From an uncultured Prevotella sp. (lineage in GTDB: Bacteria > Bacteroidota > Bacteroidia > Bacteroidales > Bacteroidaceae): a DNA stretch of 64,000 nt. The stretch is from positions 1-64,000 of the forward strand of contig ONAE01000007.1 of NCBI GenBank assembly GCA_900315695.1, given 5' to 3'. Below the pieces are notes generated by a model. It made no database searches. It was not told the origin of the DNA and worked only from the letters and a program-made list of their open reading frames with translations. Within the stretch, counting starts at the first letter, position 1. Each line of letters opens with the position of its first letter. Positions 9,359 through 15,735 of this stretch are shown here, piece by piece. A program made the translations under genes and the position numbers.

Positions 9359-9534
9359 GTACCATCGTACCATCGTACCAAATCGAAAATCGACTTTGCA
9401 TCTAAAAATACCCCCTATTGATTTATATATATTATTATATATATTATAATATATATAATAATATATATAAATATAATACACCATTCCCACCCAATAATCA
9501 TAAAACCGCAGATGGTACGATGGTACGATGGTAC
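9359..9534. repeat. 176-bp symmetric structure: 52-bp perfect palindrome between inverted GTACCATC iterons
   Basis: 9421-9472 is a perfect 52-bp palindrome made only of A and T. At exactly 40 bp on each side lie inverted 22-bp arms (9359-9380 and 9513-9534), each 2.75 copies of the 8-mer GTACCATC or its complement. All parts share one centre (between 9446 and 9447). The 40-bp spacers are not complementary to each other. No target-site duplication is seen at the outer ends. The promoter of the nuclease gene starts 46 bp to the right. Possible roles are a protein-binding or replication/recombination site, or a MITE-like element. Confidence 0.85.
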
Positions 9535-9579
9535 TTTTCAGTGTTTTCAGGGTATGACACAGCATTTTCTGCCTTAAAG

Positions 9580-9611
9580 TTTGGTGGAGTGAAAAATATG
9601 TGTTACCTTTG
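9580..9611 (+). promoter_or_regulatory. Promoter of the CdiA-CT-like nuclease gene
   Basis: TTTG (9580-9583), 20-base spacer, TACCTTTG (9604-9611), 26 bases before the ATG at 9638. Confidence 0.78.
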
Positions 9612-9637
9612 TAGCCATAATTGGTTAATCTGGATTT

Positions 9638-10252
9638 ATGTTTGAAGATACAAATACAGAAATCGACATCTTTGAAGATGATTTTGACCTTCTGGTAGCA
9701 GAAGGTCAGGTTAGGGATATTGCTGATGAGTTGGAAGAGTTGCATTACCGACGTGGTTCGCACTTTATCTGGCAACTGAAGGTGATAACCTCTCATCCCT
9801 CGTTCTATCCCATCAAGGGTGAAGATAATATCTATACTACTGGAGGGGAAAGCGGTGAAGATTATGAGAATCTGCTCAATGCAGCCCGTAAGGCAGTAGA
9901 GCATGGATACAGGGTGTTTATCCTGCCTAATCCCAAAGGCATCCGTACGGCAGATTTCATCTTTGAACGCAAGGGAGTGTATAAGATGTTTGATTTGAAG
10001 ACAATCATTGGTAAATCATCTGTAGGGAATCGTCTCTTAGAGTCAATAGGTCAGTCGAATCGTGTATTGCTTAATATGCCATCAGGCTATAACACCCGTT
10101 TATTGGCGGCAGATATAAAAACATACTTTGAATTGAATGATGAAGCTCTTGAAGTTATTATTTTAAGAGGAGGAAAGTTGTTGTCAATTGATAGAAATGA
10201 CGCTCTTCATCCGAGTTACTACCGAATTATTAAGAAGAGGTTTGAAAAATAA
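9638..10252 (+). CDS. Putative CdiA-CT-like tRNase-domain protein, solitary
   Basis: 204-residue acidic, cytoplasmic-looking protein without signal peptide. Its C-terminal half (about 95-165) contains GIRTADFIFERKGVYKMFDL followed by KTIIGKSSVGNRLLESIGQSN, a pattern resembling the CdiA C-terminal tRNase and related toxin-nuclease domains (D-x-x-x-x... D-x-K-T, then a basic helix and QSNRVLLN). The N-terminal 90 residues are not recognised. It has its own promoter and terminator, and no neighbouring immunity-sized gene. Known of the family: polymorphic-toxin or phage-associated RNases. Inference: nuclease or inactive relative; toxicity is not shown. Confidence 0.5.
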   Translation: MFEDTNTEIDIFEDDFDLLVAEGQVRDIADELEELHYRRGSHFIWQLKVITSHPSFYPIKGEDNIYTTGGESGEDYENLLNAARKAVEHGYRVFILPNPKGIRTADFIFERKGVYKMFDLKTIIGKSSVGNRLLESIGQSNRVLLNMPSGYNTRLLAADIKTYFELNDEALEVIILRGGKLLSIDRNDALHPSYYRIIKKRFEK

Positions 10253-10358
10253 AAGTCACCTTTGAGAGGTGACTTTTAAAATGGAGTAGTGTCGATCAAG
10301 GCTTGCTCCCCTCGGCATTCACTTTGAATGTTTACCGGATAGTCAAACATGCATTTGA
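10250..10358 (-). ncRNA. Candidate small RNA convergent with the nuclease gene
   Basis: A minus-strand promoter (10394-10364) is followed by about 108 nt without an ORF and ends at the bidirectional terminator 10277-10251 followed by a T-run on this strand. Two internal hairpins can form: GTCAAA with TTTGAC, and CATTC with GAATG. Its 3' end would overlap the 3' end of the nuclease mRNA. Prediction only. Confidence 0.45.
10251..10277. terminator. Bidirectional terminator after the nuclease gene
   Basis: Perfect 11-bp stem (10251-10261 with 10267-10277), 5-base loop, A-run on one side and T-run on the other. It overlaps the nuclease stop codon and can also end the minus-strand transcript proposed for 10250-10358. 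Confidence 0.85.
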
Positions 10359-10363
10359 CGTTG

Positions 10364-10394
10364 CAAAGATAGGGATTATTTCTTAAAGTTGCAA
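10364..10394 (-). promoter_or_regulatory. Minus-strand promoter of the candidate small RNA
   Basis: Minus strand: TTG (10394-10392), 20-base spacer, TATCTTTG (10371-10364). No ORF follows before the terminator at 10251. Confidence 0.6.
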
Positions 10395-10455
10395 GTAAAT
10401 GATTGTTTTTTTTCATTTTTTTGCGAAAACATGCTTAAATATCAAATTCTTTTCG

Positions 10456-10463
10456 TATATTTG
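10456..10463 (+). promoter_or_regulatory. -7 box ahead of the BspA-like gene
   Basis: TATATTTG at 10456-10463 matches TAnnTTTG; no good -33 TTG at the right distance was seen. It would leave a leader of about 200 nt before the start codon at 10668. Confidence 0.5.
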
Positions 10464-10469
10464 CAACTG

Positions 10470-10650
10470 CAATCCGAAAAGGAAAGCAAGACATAATTTG
10501 CTCTATAGCCTCACAATCACCACCACGAGAAAAGAGCAAATACCTATTATTGGAGCTGCCCCAAATGGGCGCAGATTTCTCCCATATATAGGTATGGTTT
10601 GTGGTGAACCGTGAGGCGTATGGCGAAGGTCTGCGCCTTTTATTTGTATA
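10470..10650 (+). promoter_or_regulatory. Structured leader RNA with two exclusive folds, riboswitch- or attenuator-like
   Basis: The leader has long-range complementarity. Fold A: 10508-10514 (GCCTCAC) pairs with 10611-10617 and 10517-10523 (TCACCAC) with 10601-10607, enclosing 10540-10547 (ATACCTAT) paired with 10588-10595 and a small hairpin GCCC/GGGC (10558-10561 with 10567-10570). Fold T: 10568-10575 (GGCGCAGA) pairs with 10630-10637, directly followed by TTTTATTT, 30 bases before the start codon. Fold T crosses fold A, so the two exclude each other or form a pseudoknot. Its length, structure and final U-run suggest transcription control of the downstream gene. The family is not identified. 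Confidence 0.6.
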
Positions 10651-10667
10651 TACTAAAACGTAAAAAT

Positions 10668-11708
10668 ATGAAGAAACTATTAACATTTTTGTTTTTGACA
10701 ATCCTGCCTGTATTTGTATTGGCACAGGAAAAGCAATCCGTTGTTACACTTAAGAATGGTACGGAATTGAAAGGTACAATCAAATCTTTAGTTCCAACAG
10801 ATTCATTGACCATTGTCATATCAGGGATTGAAACATCAATCAAAATGTCGGATGTCGCAAAGATCGAGGAAGCAAAAGAAACTATTTCCGTTCCTCAACA
10901 AACAATTAGCGAAAGAATCCCCTCTAAAGACAGAAAGGAAGATGTTGAATCATTTACTTCAATAACAAATGAAGGACGATTTTGTTTTAACGTGTTATCT
11001 AAAGCAGAAAAGACCGTTGAAATTATACATAATAAAAACGTGGCATTTACCGAAGAGAATTTAATCATTCCTTCAACAGTAGAATATAGAGGAGACCTTT
11101 ATACAGTAATTGCAATTGGCGAAGAAGCCTTTGCAAAAAACAAAAAAATAAAAACGATAGATATTCCAAATACTATCATTTCAATTGGCGAAGAGGCCTT
11201 TAAGAGCTGCACAAAATTGACTCGATTAACATTCTCAACAGGACTTAAAGAAATAGGTGAGGAAGCTTTCGAGGGTTGTATTAAACTGATTGAAGTAAGT
11301 TTTTCACCAGGTATAGAGAAAATTGGAGAGAAGGCTTTTGCATTATGTATAAAATTGTCTGAAGTTGATTTACCTGAGGGGCTTCTTAGGATAGAAGAGC
11401 AAGCATTTCAAGCTTGTCCATTAGAAAAGATTGATATTCCAAATACGGTAACATTTATCGGTCGTAGAGCATTCTTTTCTGCAAATGGATTCATTGGGAT
11501 GCAGTCAAAAATTAAATGGTTATCTATACCAGAATCTGTTGTTGAAATTGATAAACAAGCCTTCTGCAAATTTATTAATTTATATGGAACTGCCCTATCA
11601 TCCAAATGTCACATTGAATTACTTCCAAGTTGGTTAAGTGAGGATGATGCAAAAAGAATTGGAATTAGTGAAGATTCATATAGAGATTATAAAAACAAAA
11701 GCAATTAA
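10668..11708 (+). CDS. BspA-like leucine-rich repeat surface protein
   Basis: 346-residue exported protein. A signal peptide (1-19, ending VLAQ) is followed by a small SH3-like stretch VVTLKNGTELKGTIKSL and then, from about residue 130, several LRR_5 repeats of about 23 residues (for example KTIDIPNTIISIGEEAFKSC, ending in GEEAF-type turns). BspA-type repeats are used by Bacteroidota for adhesion or surface interaction. ATG 10668 is chosen because it begins the signal peptide; a longer frame starts inside the leader RNA. The gene is AT-rich compared with the 1-8 kb genes. A lipoprotein gene follows after 18 bp. Confidence 0.85.
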   Translation: MKKLLTFLFLTILPVFVLAQEKQSVVTLKNGTELKGTIKSLVPTDSLTIVISGIETSIKMSDVAKIEEAKETISVPQQTISERIPSKDRKEDVESFTSITNEGRFCFNVLSKAEKTVEIIHNKNVAFTEENLIIPSTVEYRGDLYTVIAIGEEAFAKNKKIKTIDIPNTIISIGEEAFKSCTKLTRLTFSTGLKEIGEEAFEGCIKLIEVSFSPGIEKIGEKAFALCIKLSEVDLPEGLLRIEEQAFQACPLEKIDIPNTVTFIGRRAFFSANGFIGMQSKIKWLSIPESVVEIDKQAFCKFINLYGTALSSKCHIELLPSWLSEDDAKRIGISEDSYRDYKNKSN

Positions 11709-11726
11709 ACAAATTATTTCACAATT

Positions 11727-12167
11727 ATGAAGAAAAGTATTGTTATACTTCTATCGCTGATAGCAATAATGACATCATGTAGTAAAGAAGAGAAGAATTC
11801 ATTTGTTGATGACGGAAGTCGATATCCAATTAATGATTCTGAATTTGTACCTACAAATGACGTTTTTTATTACTTATGGGAAGAGAATTCTAATAGTAGT
11901 ATTAGAACATATTATTGTTTTTATTATTTACCAATCATAAATACTCCAGCAGGATTCAAAGGAACATGGGATGATAATAAGAAGAAATCTGTTTCGGAAG
12001 AGAGTTTTGATTATTCAATAGTCAATTCTATTTTAACAATGGAGTATTCTTCGTATGTAGAAGTTTTTAAGATAGAAAAAACAAAAGACAGACCTATACA
12101 AGATGGTGACAGGATTTTTCTAAATAATAGACAATATCGAGTCCAGAAAGAGACCCTTTCTAAATGA
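11727..12167 (+). CDS. Predicted lipoprotein, function unknown
   Basis: 146-residue protein with a lipoprotein signal peptide: hydrophobic core, then lipobox IMTSC with Cys18 as the lipidated residue, followed by acidic and charged residues typical of Bacteroidota surface lipoproteins. The rest contains no recognised motif and is rich in Tyr, Asn and Ser. It lies 18 bp after the BspA-like gene on the same strand with no terminator between, so the two are probably co-transcribed. Confidence 0.65.
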   Translation: MKKSIVILLSLIAIMTSCSKEEKNSFVDDGSRYPINDSEFVPTNDVFYYLWEENSNSSIRTYYCFYYLPIINTPAGFKGTWDDNKKKSVSEESFDYSIVNSILTMEYSSYVEVFKIEKTKDRPIQDGDRIFLNNRQYRVQKETLSK

Positions 12168-12224
12168 TAATCTCAAAAGTATTACCGAAATTATTCTTTA
12201 TTAATCCACTAAAATAATATTGTT

Positions 12225-12821
12225 ATGAAAAAAGTTTTAATTTCAGTTGCAATCATGGCTATTTCCATGGCAGCTTATGCACAAAACAGTTCTACAATCT
12301 CTATTCAACCTAAAGCAGGTTTGAATATTGCCCATGTATCAAACATTAACGGATCAGGGCCGCGTTATGGTTTCGTTGCTGGAGCAGAAGTAGAAATTCC
12401 GTTATCTAAACTTTTTGGGCTATCAGCAGGAGTGCTTTACTCGGCTCAGGGTGCAACCTATGAAGGTTTGTATTCAGGAGTTACATGTGATCAAACACTT
12501 CAGGCAGATTATTTGAACATTCCTATTTTAGCTAATATATATATAGTCAAAGGGTTGTCTTTTAAATGTGGTGTTCAACCTGCTTTCAATGTTAAGGACA
12601 ATTTGAAAGTTGAGGCTCGGGGAAATGGTGCTTCAATCGCAGCATCTGGTAAAACTGATTTGAAGTCGTTTGATTTTGCAATACCCCTTGGTCTTTCTTA
12701 TGAGATTAGTAATATCGTAATTGATGCTCGTTACAATTTAGGACTGACATCAATATGGGACAAAGGCGATGAGAAACATGGTGTTATTCAAATAACATTG
12801 GGTTACAAATTCCATCTTTAA
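12225..12821 (+). CDS. PorT-family outer-membrane beta-barrel protein
   Basis: 198-residue protein with signal peptide (1-20, ending AYAQ) and a small outer-membrane barrel: ISIQPKAGLNIAHVSN, then GFVAGAEVEIPL, ADYLNIPILANIYI and a final strand ending in the aromatic-rich ITLGYKFHL. It is clearly related to the protein at 31953-32618 (shared IQPKAGLNI/LQPKAGINI and DYLNIPILA), a paralogue on the other strand. The function of the family is structural or unknown. A strong hairpin follows the stop codon. Confidence 0.8.
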   Translation: MKKVLISVAIMAISMAAYAQNSSTISIQPKAGLNIAHVSNINGSGPRYGFVAGAEVEIPLSKLFGLSAGVLYSAQGATYEGLYSGVTCDQTLQADYLNIPILANIYIVKGLSFKCGVQPAFNVKDNLKVEARGNGASIAASGKTDLKSFDFAIPLGLSYEISNIVIDARYNLGLTSIWDKGDEKHGVIQITLGYKFHL

Positions 12822-12834
12822 AAGTATATTACTA

Positions 12835-12876
12835 TTTGACTCTCACAACAGGGACAGCCCTGTTGTGAGAGTCAAA
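12835..12876. terminator. 19-bp perfect hairpin after the beta-barrel gene
   Basis: Arms 12835-12853 and 12858-12876 are perfectly complementary with a 4-base loop. The stem starts TTTGAC and ends GTCAAA. There is no T-run after it, so it may protect the 3' end or stop transcription in both directions. Confidence 0.65.
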
Positions 12877-12927
12877 GTACAATCACGAGAAACAAATCAA
12901 ATTTGACAAACATCAATATTTATCATT

Positions 12928-13683
12928 ATGAAGAAAACATATTATTTATTAGCAATGTTGCCATTATGGTTATTATCTTGCAGTAGCGGAAGTGATGATA
13001 ATGGACCGGAAGTATTAAAACCTATCAATGACGTTTCTATTGACTATGGACAGGAAAGGTTTATAAATGAGGTTGGCGACAAAAAAGTTTCTTTCGAGAA
13101 TGATTTTATAGCATCATTCAAGGAGGGTAAACTATATGGCGACCACGTTGGTCAAACCCTTGCCACAACTTCTGATGGAAGAAAGTTTAACGTTACTGTC
13201 AAATCTACTGTCAGTCTAATAAAAGACATGGAAATAGATTGGAACAAGGATGCTGACTGGTATTGGAAAAACAATCCCTTTGGCACAATGCAAGATAATG
13301 GAAATTATTTTAAAACAACTTATACTTACCAGGATCCTACCACCAAAATAGCTTATGCCTATACCTTCTCTCCTGAACGAAAATTGATAGGGGCAGGTAT
13401 TTTTGTACCAATATCATATACGACTCAACTAGCTACCTATCTGAAAGAAAGGTGTTTGCCAGTATCAACAGAAAGTATAAGTGATGTGATATTTTTAGGG
13501 GGCTTTAATGCATACGACACTAATAAAGCGACAATGTTATATGCCGTTTCTTTACCAAACTTGTCTACATATCAGGTTACAATTATGAATCCCAAAGACG
13601 CTTCCTCAGCAAGTACTCGTTCTTTGGAAAGTGAGATGAAATCAATCTTAAAACACAATAAGTCCTTCTTCTTTGAGCCTTAA
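12928..13683 (+). CDS. Predicted lipoprotein, function unknown
   Basis: 251-residue protein with lipoprotein signal peptide (lipobox LLSC, Cys18) followed by SSGSDDNGPE, a Ser/Asp-rich linker usual for surface-exposed Bacteroidota lipoproteins. The mature part alternates hydrophobic and aromatic residues with possible beta strands; no named domain was recognised. It has its own terminator at 13717-13760. AT-rich codon use fits the surrounding island. Confidence 0.65.
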   Translation: MKKTYYLLAMLPLWLLSCSSGSDDNGPEVLKPINDVSIDYGQERFINEVGDKKVSFENDFIASFKEGKLYGDHVGQTLATTSDGRKFNVTVKSTVSLIKDMEIDWNKDADWYWKNNPFGTMQDNGNYFKTTYTYQDPTTKIAYAYTFSPERKLIGAGIFVPISYTTQLATYLKERCLPVSTESISDVIFLGGFNAYDTNKATMLYAVSLPNLSTYQVTIMNPKDASSASTRSLESEMKSILKHNKSFFFEP

Positions 13684-13716
13684 AATATTTATATAAGTAT
13701 ATATGATGACATTTCC

Positions 13717-13760
13717 AAAGGACATAGCCGGACATGAGCGGTTATGTCCTTTGTTTTCTT
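13717..13760 (+). terminator. Terminator of the lipoprotein gene
   Basis: Stem 13717-13730 with 13739-13752 (AAAGGACATA with its complement, plus CCG/CGG), 8-base loop, followed by GTTTTCTTTT. Confidence 0.85.
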
Positions 13761-14068
13761 TTATATTTTCCCTATTCAACTATTGTACAAAAATTTGGTA
13801 GGGTTGGTAATAGCAAAAGGGCTCGCTGTCTCAGCGAACCCTTTTGCTAATTCATTACAAACAAAACCAAATAACCAATAACTAAAAACCAAATTTATGC
13901 AAAAATGAACAAATAACGTATGAAAATAAGATAACTGCTGCAAAGGTACGGGGATTTTGGGTTGATTCCAAGAAATTAGCCTAATTCTTGTCGAAGTTGT
14001 TGCGACAAGGGGAGTGATTTGCGACAGAGTAGGGGAAGAGGGTTAGAGTATGTCGTAAATAGAAATAA
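13761..14068. other. Gene-free stretch with a strong hairpin and a minus-strand promoter
   Basis: No ORF is supported between the lipoprotein and the zinc-ribbon gene. The stretch holds the hairpin at 13811-13849 and a minus-strand promoter at 13971-13941, described separately as a possible small RNA. The piece 13972-14068 shows nothing further. Confidence 0.5.
13811..13934 (-). ncRNA. Candidate small RNA downstream of the zinc-ribbon gene
   Basis: A minus-strand promoter (TTG 13971-13969, 20 bases, TACCTTTG 13948-13941) is followed by about 85 nt of unstructured, T-rich sequence and then a long hairpin: 11 pairs (13811-13821 with 13839-13849), one mismatch and 6 pairs, 3-base loop. No ORF. 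There is no clear U-run after the hairpin, which weakens the terminator reading. The layout matches the candidate at 28229-28326. Confidence 0.4.
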
Positions 14069-14362
14069 TTACGTCCAGAATTCTTTTTCGTCTGTGGGTT
14101 GCATGTCGCCTTGGCATTTGGGACAGGTGTGTTTGTCCCAGGGGCGGATGTTGGCGCTGCCACAATTGAGGCACAGACGTCCTGCCTCGCTGCGGAAGGA
14201 GGGGGCGACATCGCCGATGATGCCACCCACGACGATGTTCTGAATCGTCTTGCAATCAGGACAACTCATGGGTGAGATCTGCTGACGGAAGAGGCCTTGT
14301 CCCTCGTAAACCTCAGCCTCATATCCGCATGATGTACAGCGATATTTCAGTTTCCAAGCCAT
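14069..14362 (-). CDS. Zinc-ribbon protein with four CxxC motifs
   Basis: 97-residue small cytoplasmic protein with two probable zinc ribbons: CTSCG (residue 9 on) with CPDC, and CLNCG with CPKC. The order suggests one N-terminal rubredoxin-like knuckle (YRCTSCGYEAEVYEGQG) and a second ribbon near the C-terminus. No enzymatic motif. Such proteins bind zinc and often nucleic acid or protein, but the role is not known here. A minus-strand -7 box TATCTTTG (14380-14373) lies ten bases before the start codon. Confidence 0.8.
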   Translation of the reverse strand: MAWKLKYRCTSCGYEAEVYEGQGLFRQQISPMSCPDCKTIQNIVVGGIIGDVAPSFRSEAGRLCLNCGSANIRPWDKHTCPKCQGDMQPTDEKEFWT

Positions 14363-14460
14363 AATCTTGCTGCAAAGATAGCAAAATTTTGATGATTTAT
14401 CGATTTTATGATGTGATTTCTGAAAAGTTTTCTTATATTTGCAAGCAAAATCAAAACTAA

Positions 14461-15735
14461 ATGATCATGAAGAAACTGATTGCTACCTTTATGTTAGGAC
14501 TCCTGACGGTCAGCGCAGGTGCCCAGAGAATCGATGTGAACGACGTATTGAAGGCTTGTCCGAAGAAGGCTTACGGCACCGATTGTCCCTACCAGTTTGA
14601 AGACGTGAAGCTGACGAAGGCGCCCAAGGGCTACAAGGCGTTCTACGTGAGCCATTATGCGCGGCACGGTTCGCGCTACTACTGGAACAGTCAGCTCTAC
14701 CAGGTGCTGGACACGCTGTTGACGAAGGCGCACAACAACCAGCAGCTGACGGCTGAGGGTGAGGCTTTCTACCAGCGTTTCGAAGCGGTGAAGGACGAGC
14801 TGATGACGGGCTGGAGCGAACTGACACAGCTGGGCTGGGAGCAGCATCAGGGCATCGCCAGAAGGATGTACGAGCAGTTCCCCGAGGTGTTTGAGAAGGG
14901 CGGCAACGTGCTCGCCATCTCGTCGCTGGTAGGACGCTGTGTGCTCAGCATGTCGGCATTCTGTCAGGAGCTGGTGCAGTGTAACCCCAAGCTGGAGATC
15001 AGGGAGCAGTCGTCGCGCTTCACGCTCGACGGCGTGGTGCCGATGGACGGCCAGAACCCCGTGAAGCACGTGTATCCCAAGGCGCATCCGCGTTATGAGT
15101 TCAACCGTGACCAGTTCAAGGGCAACGACCTGCAGCTGGGCAAGATAGTGGTAGAGCGCGTGTTCTCCAATACGGAGGGCTTGGGCCACATGGGGCGCAT
15201 CGGCGAGGATCTGATTAACCTCTATACCTCGCTGCCCAATATCGGGCATGAGGGACTGATGGGTAACCTCGTGACGGACGACGAGATAGTGGCCCGCTGG
15301 GAAGCATCGAACCTGGGTACTTACTCTTGGTTGTTTGAGAACAAATATTATATGATTCCCATCCTGCAGGACATCATGAAGAAGGCGAATGCGGTGATCG
15401 ACGGCAGCAGCGACCACGTGGCTGACCTGCGATTCGGGCACGACTCCTATCTCGGACCGCTGACACTGCTGATGGGCATCAACGGTGCCGACAAAGATCC
15501 TGTGGACCCAAACGAGGTGAAGAATTGCTATCAGAACTGGCAGACATGTAAGGCCAGCAACATACAACTGATATTTTATCGTGGAAACGGCGGTCAGCAG
15601 GACGTGATTGTGAAATGTCTGTTGAACGGCAAGGAAGCCTGCCTGCCAGTACCCACCGATAACTTTCCTTATTATCGGTGGGCTGACTTCTGCAGTTATT
15701 ATGACGCTTTGATTGAATCAGCGAATAAACAGTAA
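14461..15735 (+). CDS. Secreted histidine acid phosphatase (phytase / MINPP-like)
   Basis: 424-residue exported enzyme of the histidine phosphatase superfamily, branch 2. A signal peptide (about 1-21, ending AGAQ) is followed by the catalytic motif ARHGSRY, with His as phosphate acceptor, and a later HD motif in FGHDSYLGPL, the probable proton donor. Known of the family: removal of phosphate from inositol phosphates and other phosphomonoesters in the periplasm or outside. A second in-frame ATG at 14467 is an equally good start. A -7 box TATATTTG lies at 14434-14441. Its last 18 bases overlap the convergent glnN gene. Inference: phytate or phosphate scavenging. Confidence 0.85.
   Translation: MIMKKLIATFMLGLLTVSAGAQRIDVNDVLKACPKKAYGTDCPYQFEDVKLTKAPKGYKAFYVSHYARHGSRYYWNSQLYQVLDTLLTKAHNNQQLTAEGEAFYQRFEAVKDELMTGWSELTQLGWEQHQGIARRMYEQFPEVFEKGGNVLAISSLVGRCVLSMSAFCQELVQCNPKLEIREQSSRFTLDGVVPMDGQNPVKHVYPKAHPRYEFNRDQFKGNDLQLGKIVVERVFSNTEGLGHMGRIGEDLINLYTSLPNIGHEGLMGNLVTDDEIVARWEASNLGTYSWLFENKYYMIPILQDIMKKANAVIDGSSDHVADLRFGHDSYLGPLTLLMGINGADKDPVDPNEVKNCYQNWQTCKASNIQLIFYRGNGGQQDVIVKCLLNGKEACLPVPTDNFPYYRWADFCSYYDALIESANKQ

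Noticed and set aside
9359..9380. Possible CRISPR-like repeats (GTACCATC units)
   Set aside because: The repeats are contiguous 8-mers without spacers and are mirrored on the other side; no cas genes.
9335..9904. 189-codon minus-strand frame across the palindrome
   Set aside because: It runs through the AT palindrome (Tyr/Ile repeats) and antisense to the nuclease gene; no start signals or domain.
10399..10614. 71-codon plus-strand frame upstream of the BspA-like gene
   Set aside because: It begins before the -7 box and its body is the structured leader RNA; base-pairing constraints explain the sequence better than coding.
14494..15567. 357-codon minus-strand frame
   Set aside because: Shadow of the phytase-like gene, which has signal peptide and catalytic motifs in its own frame.
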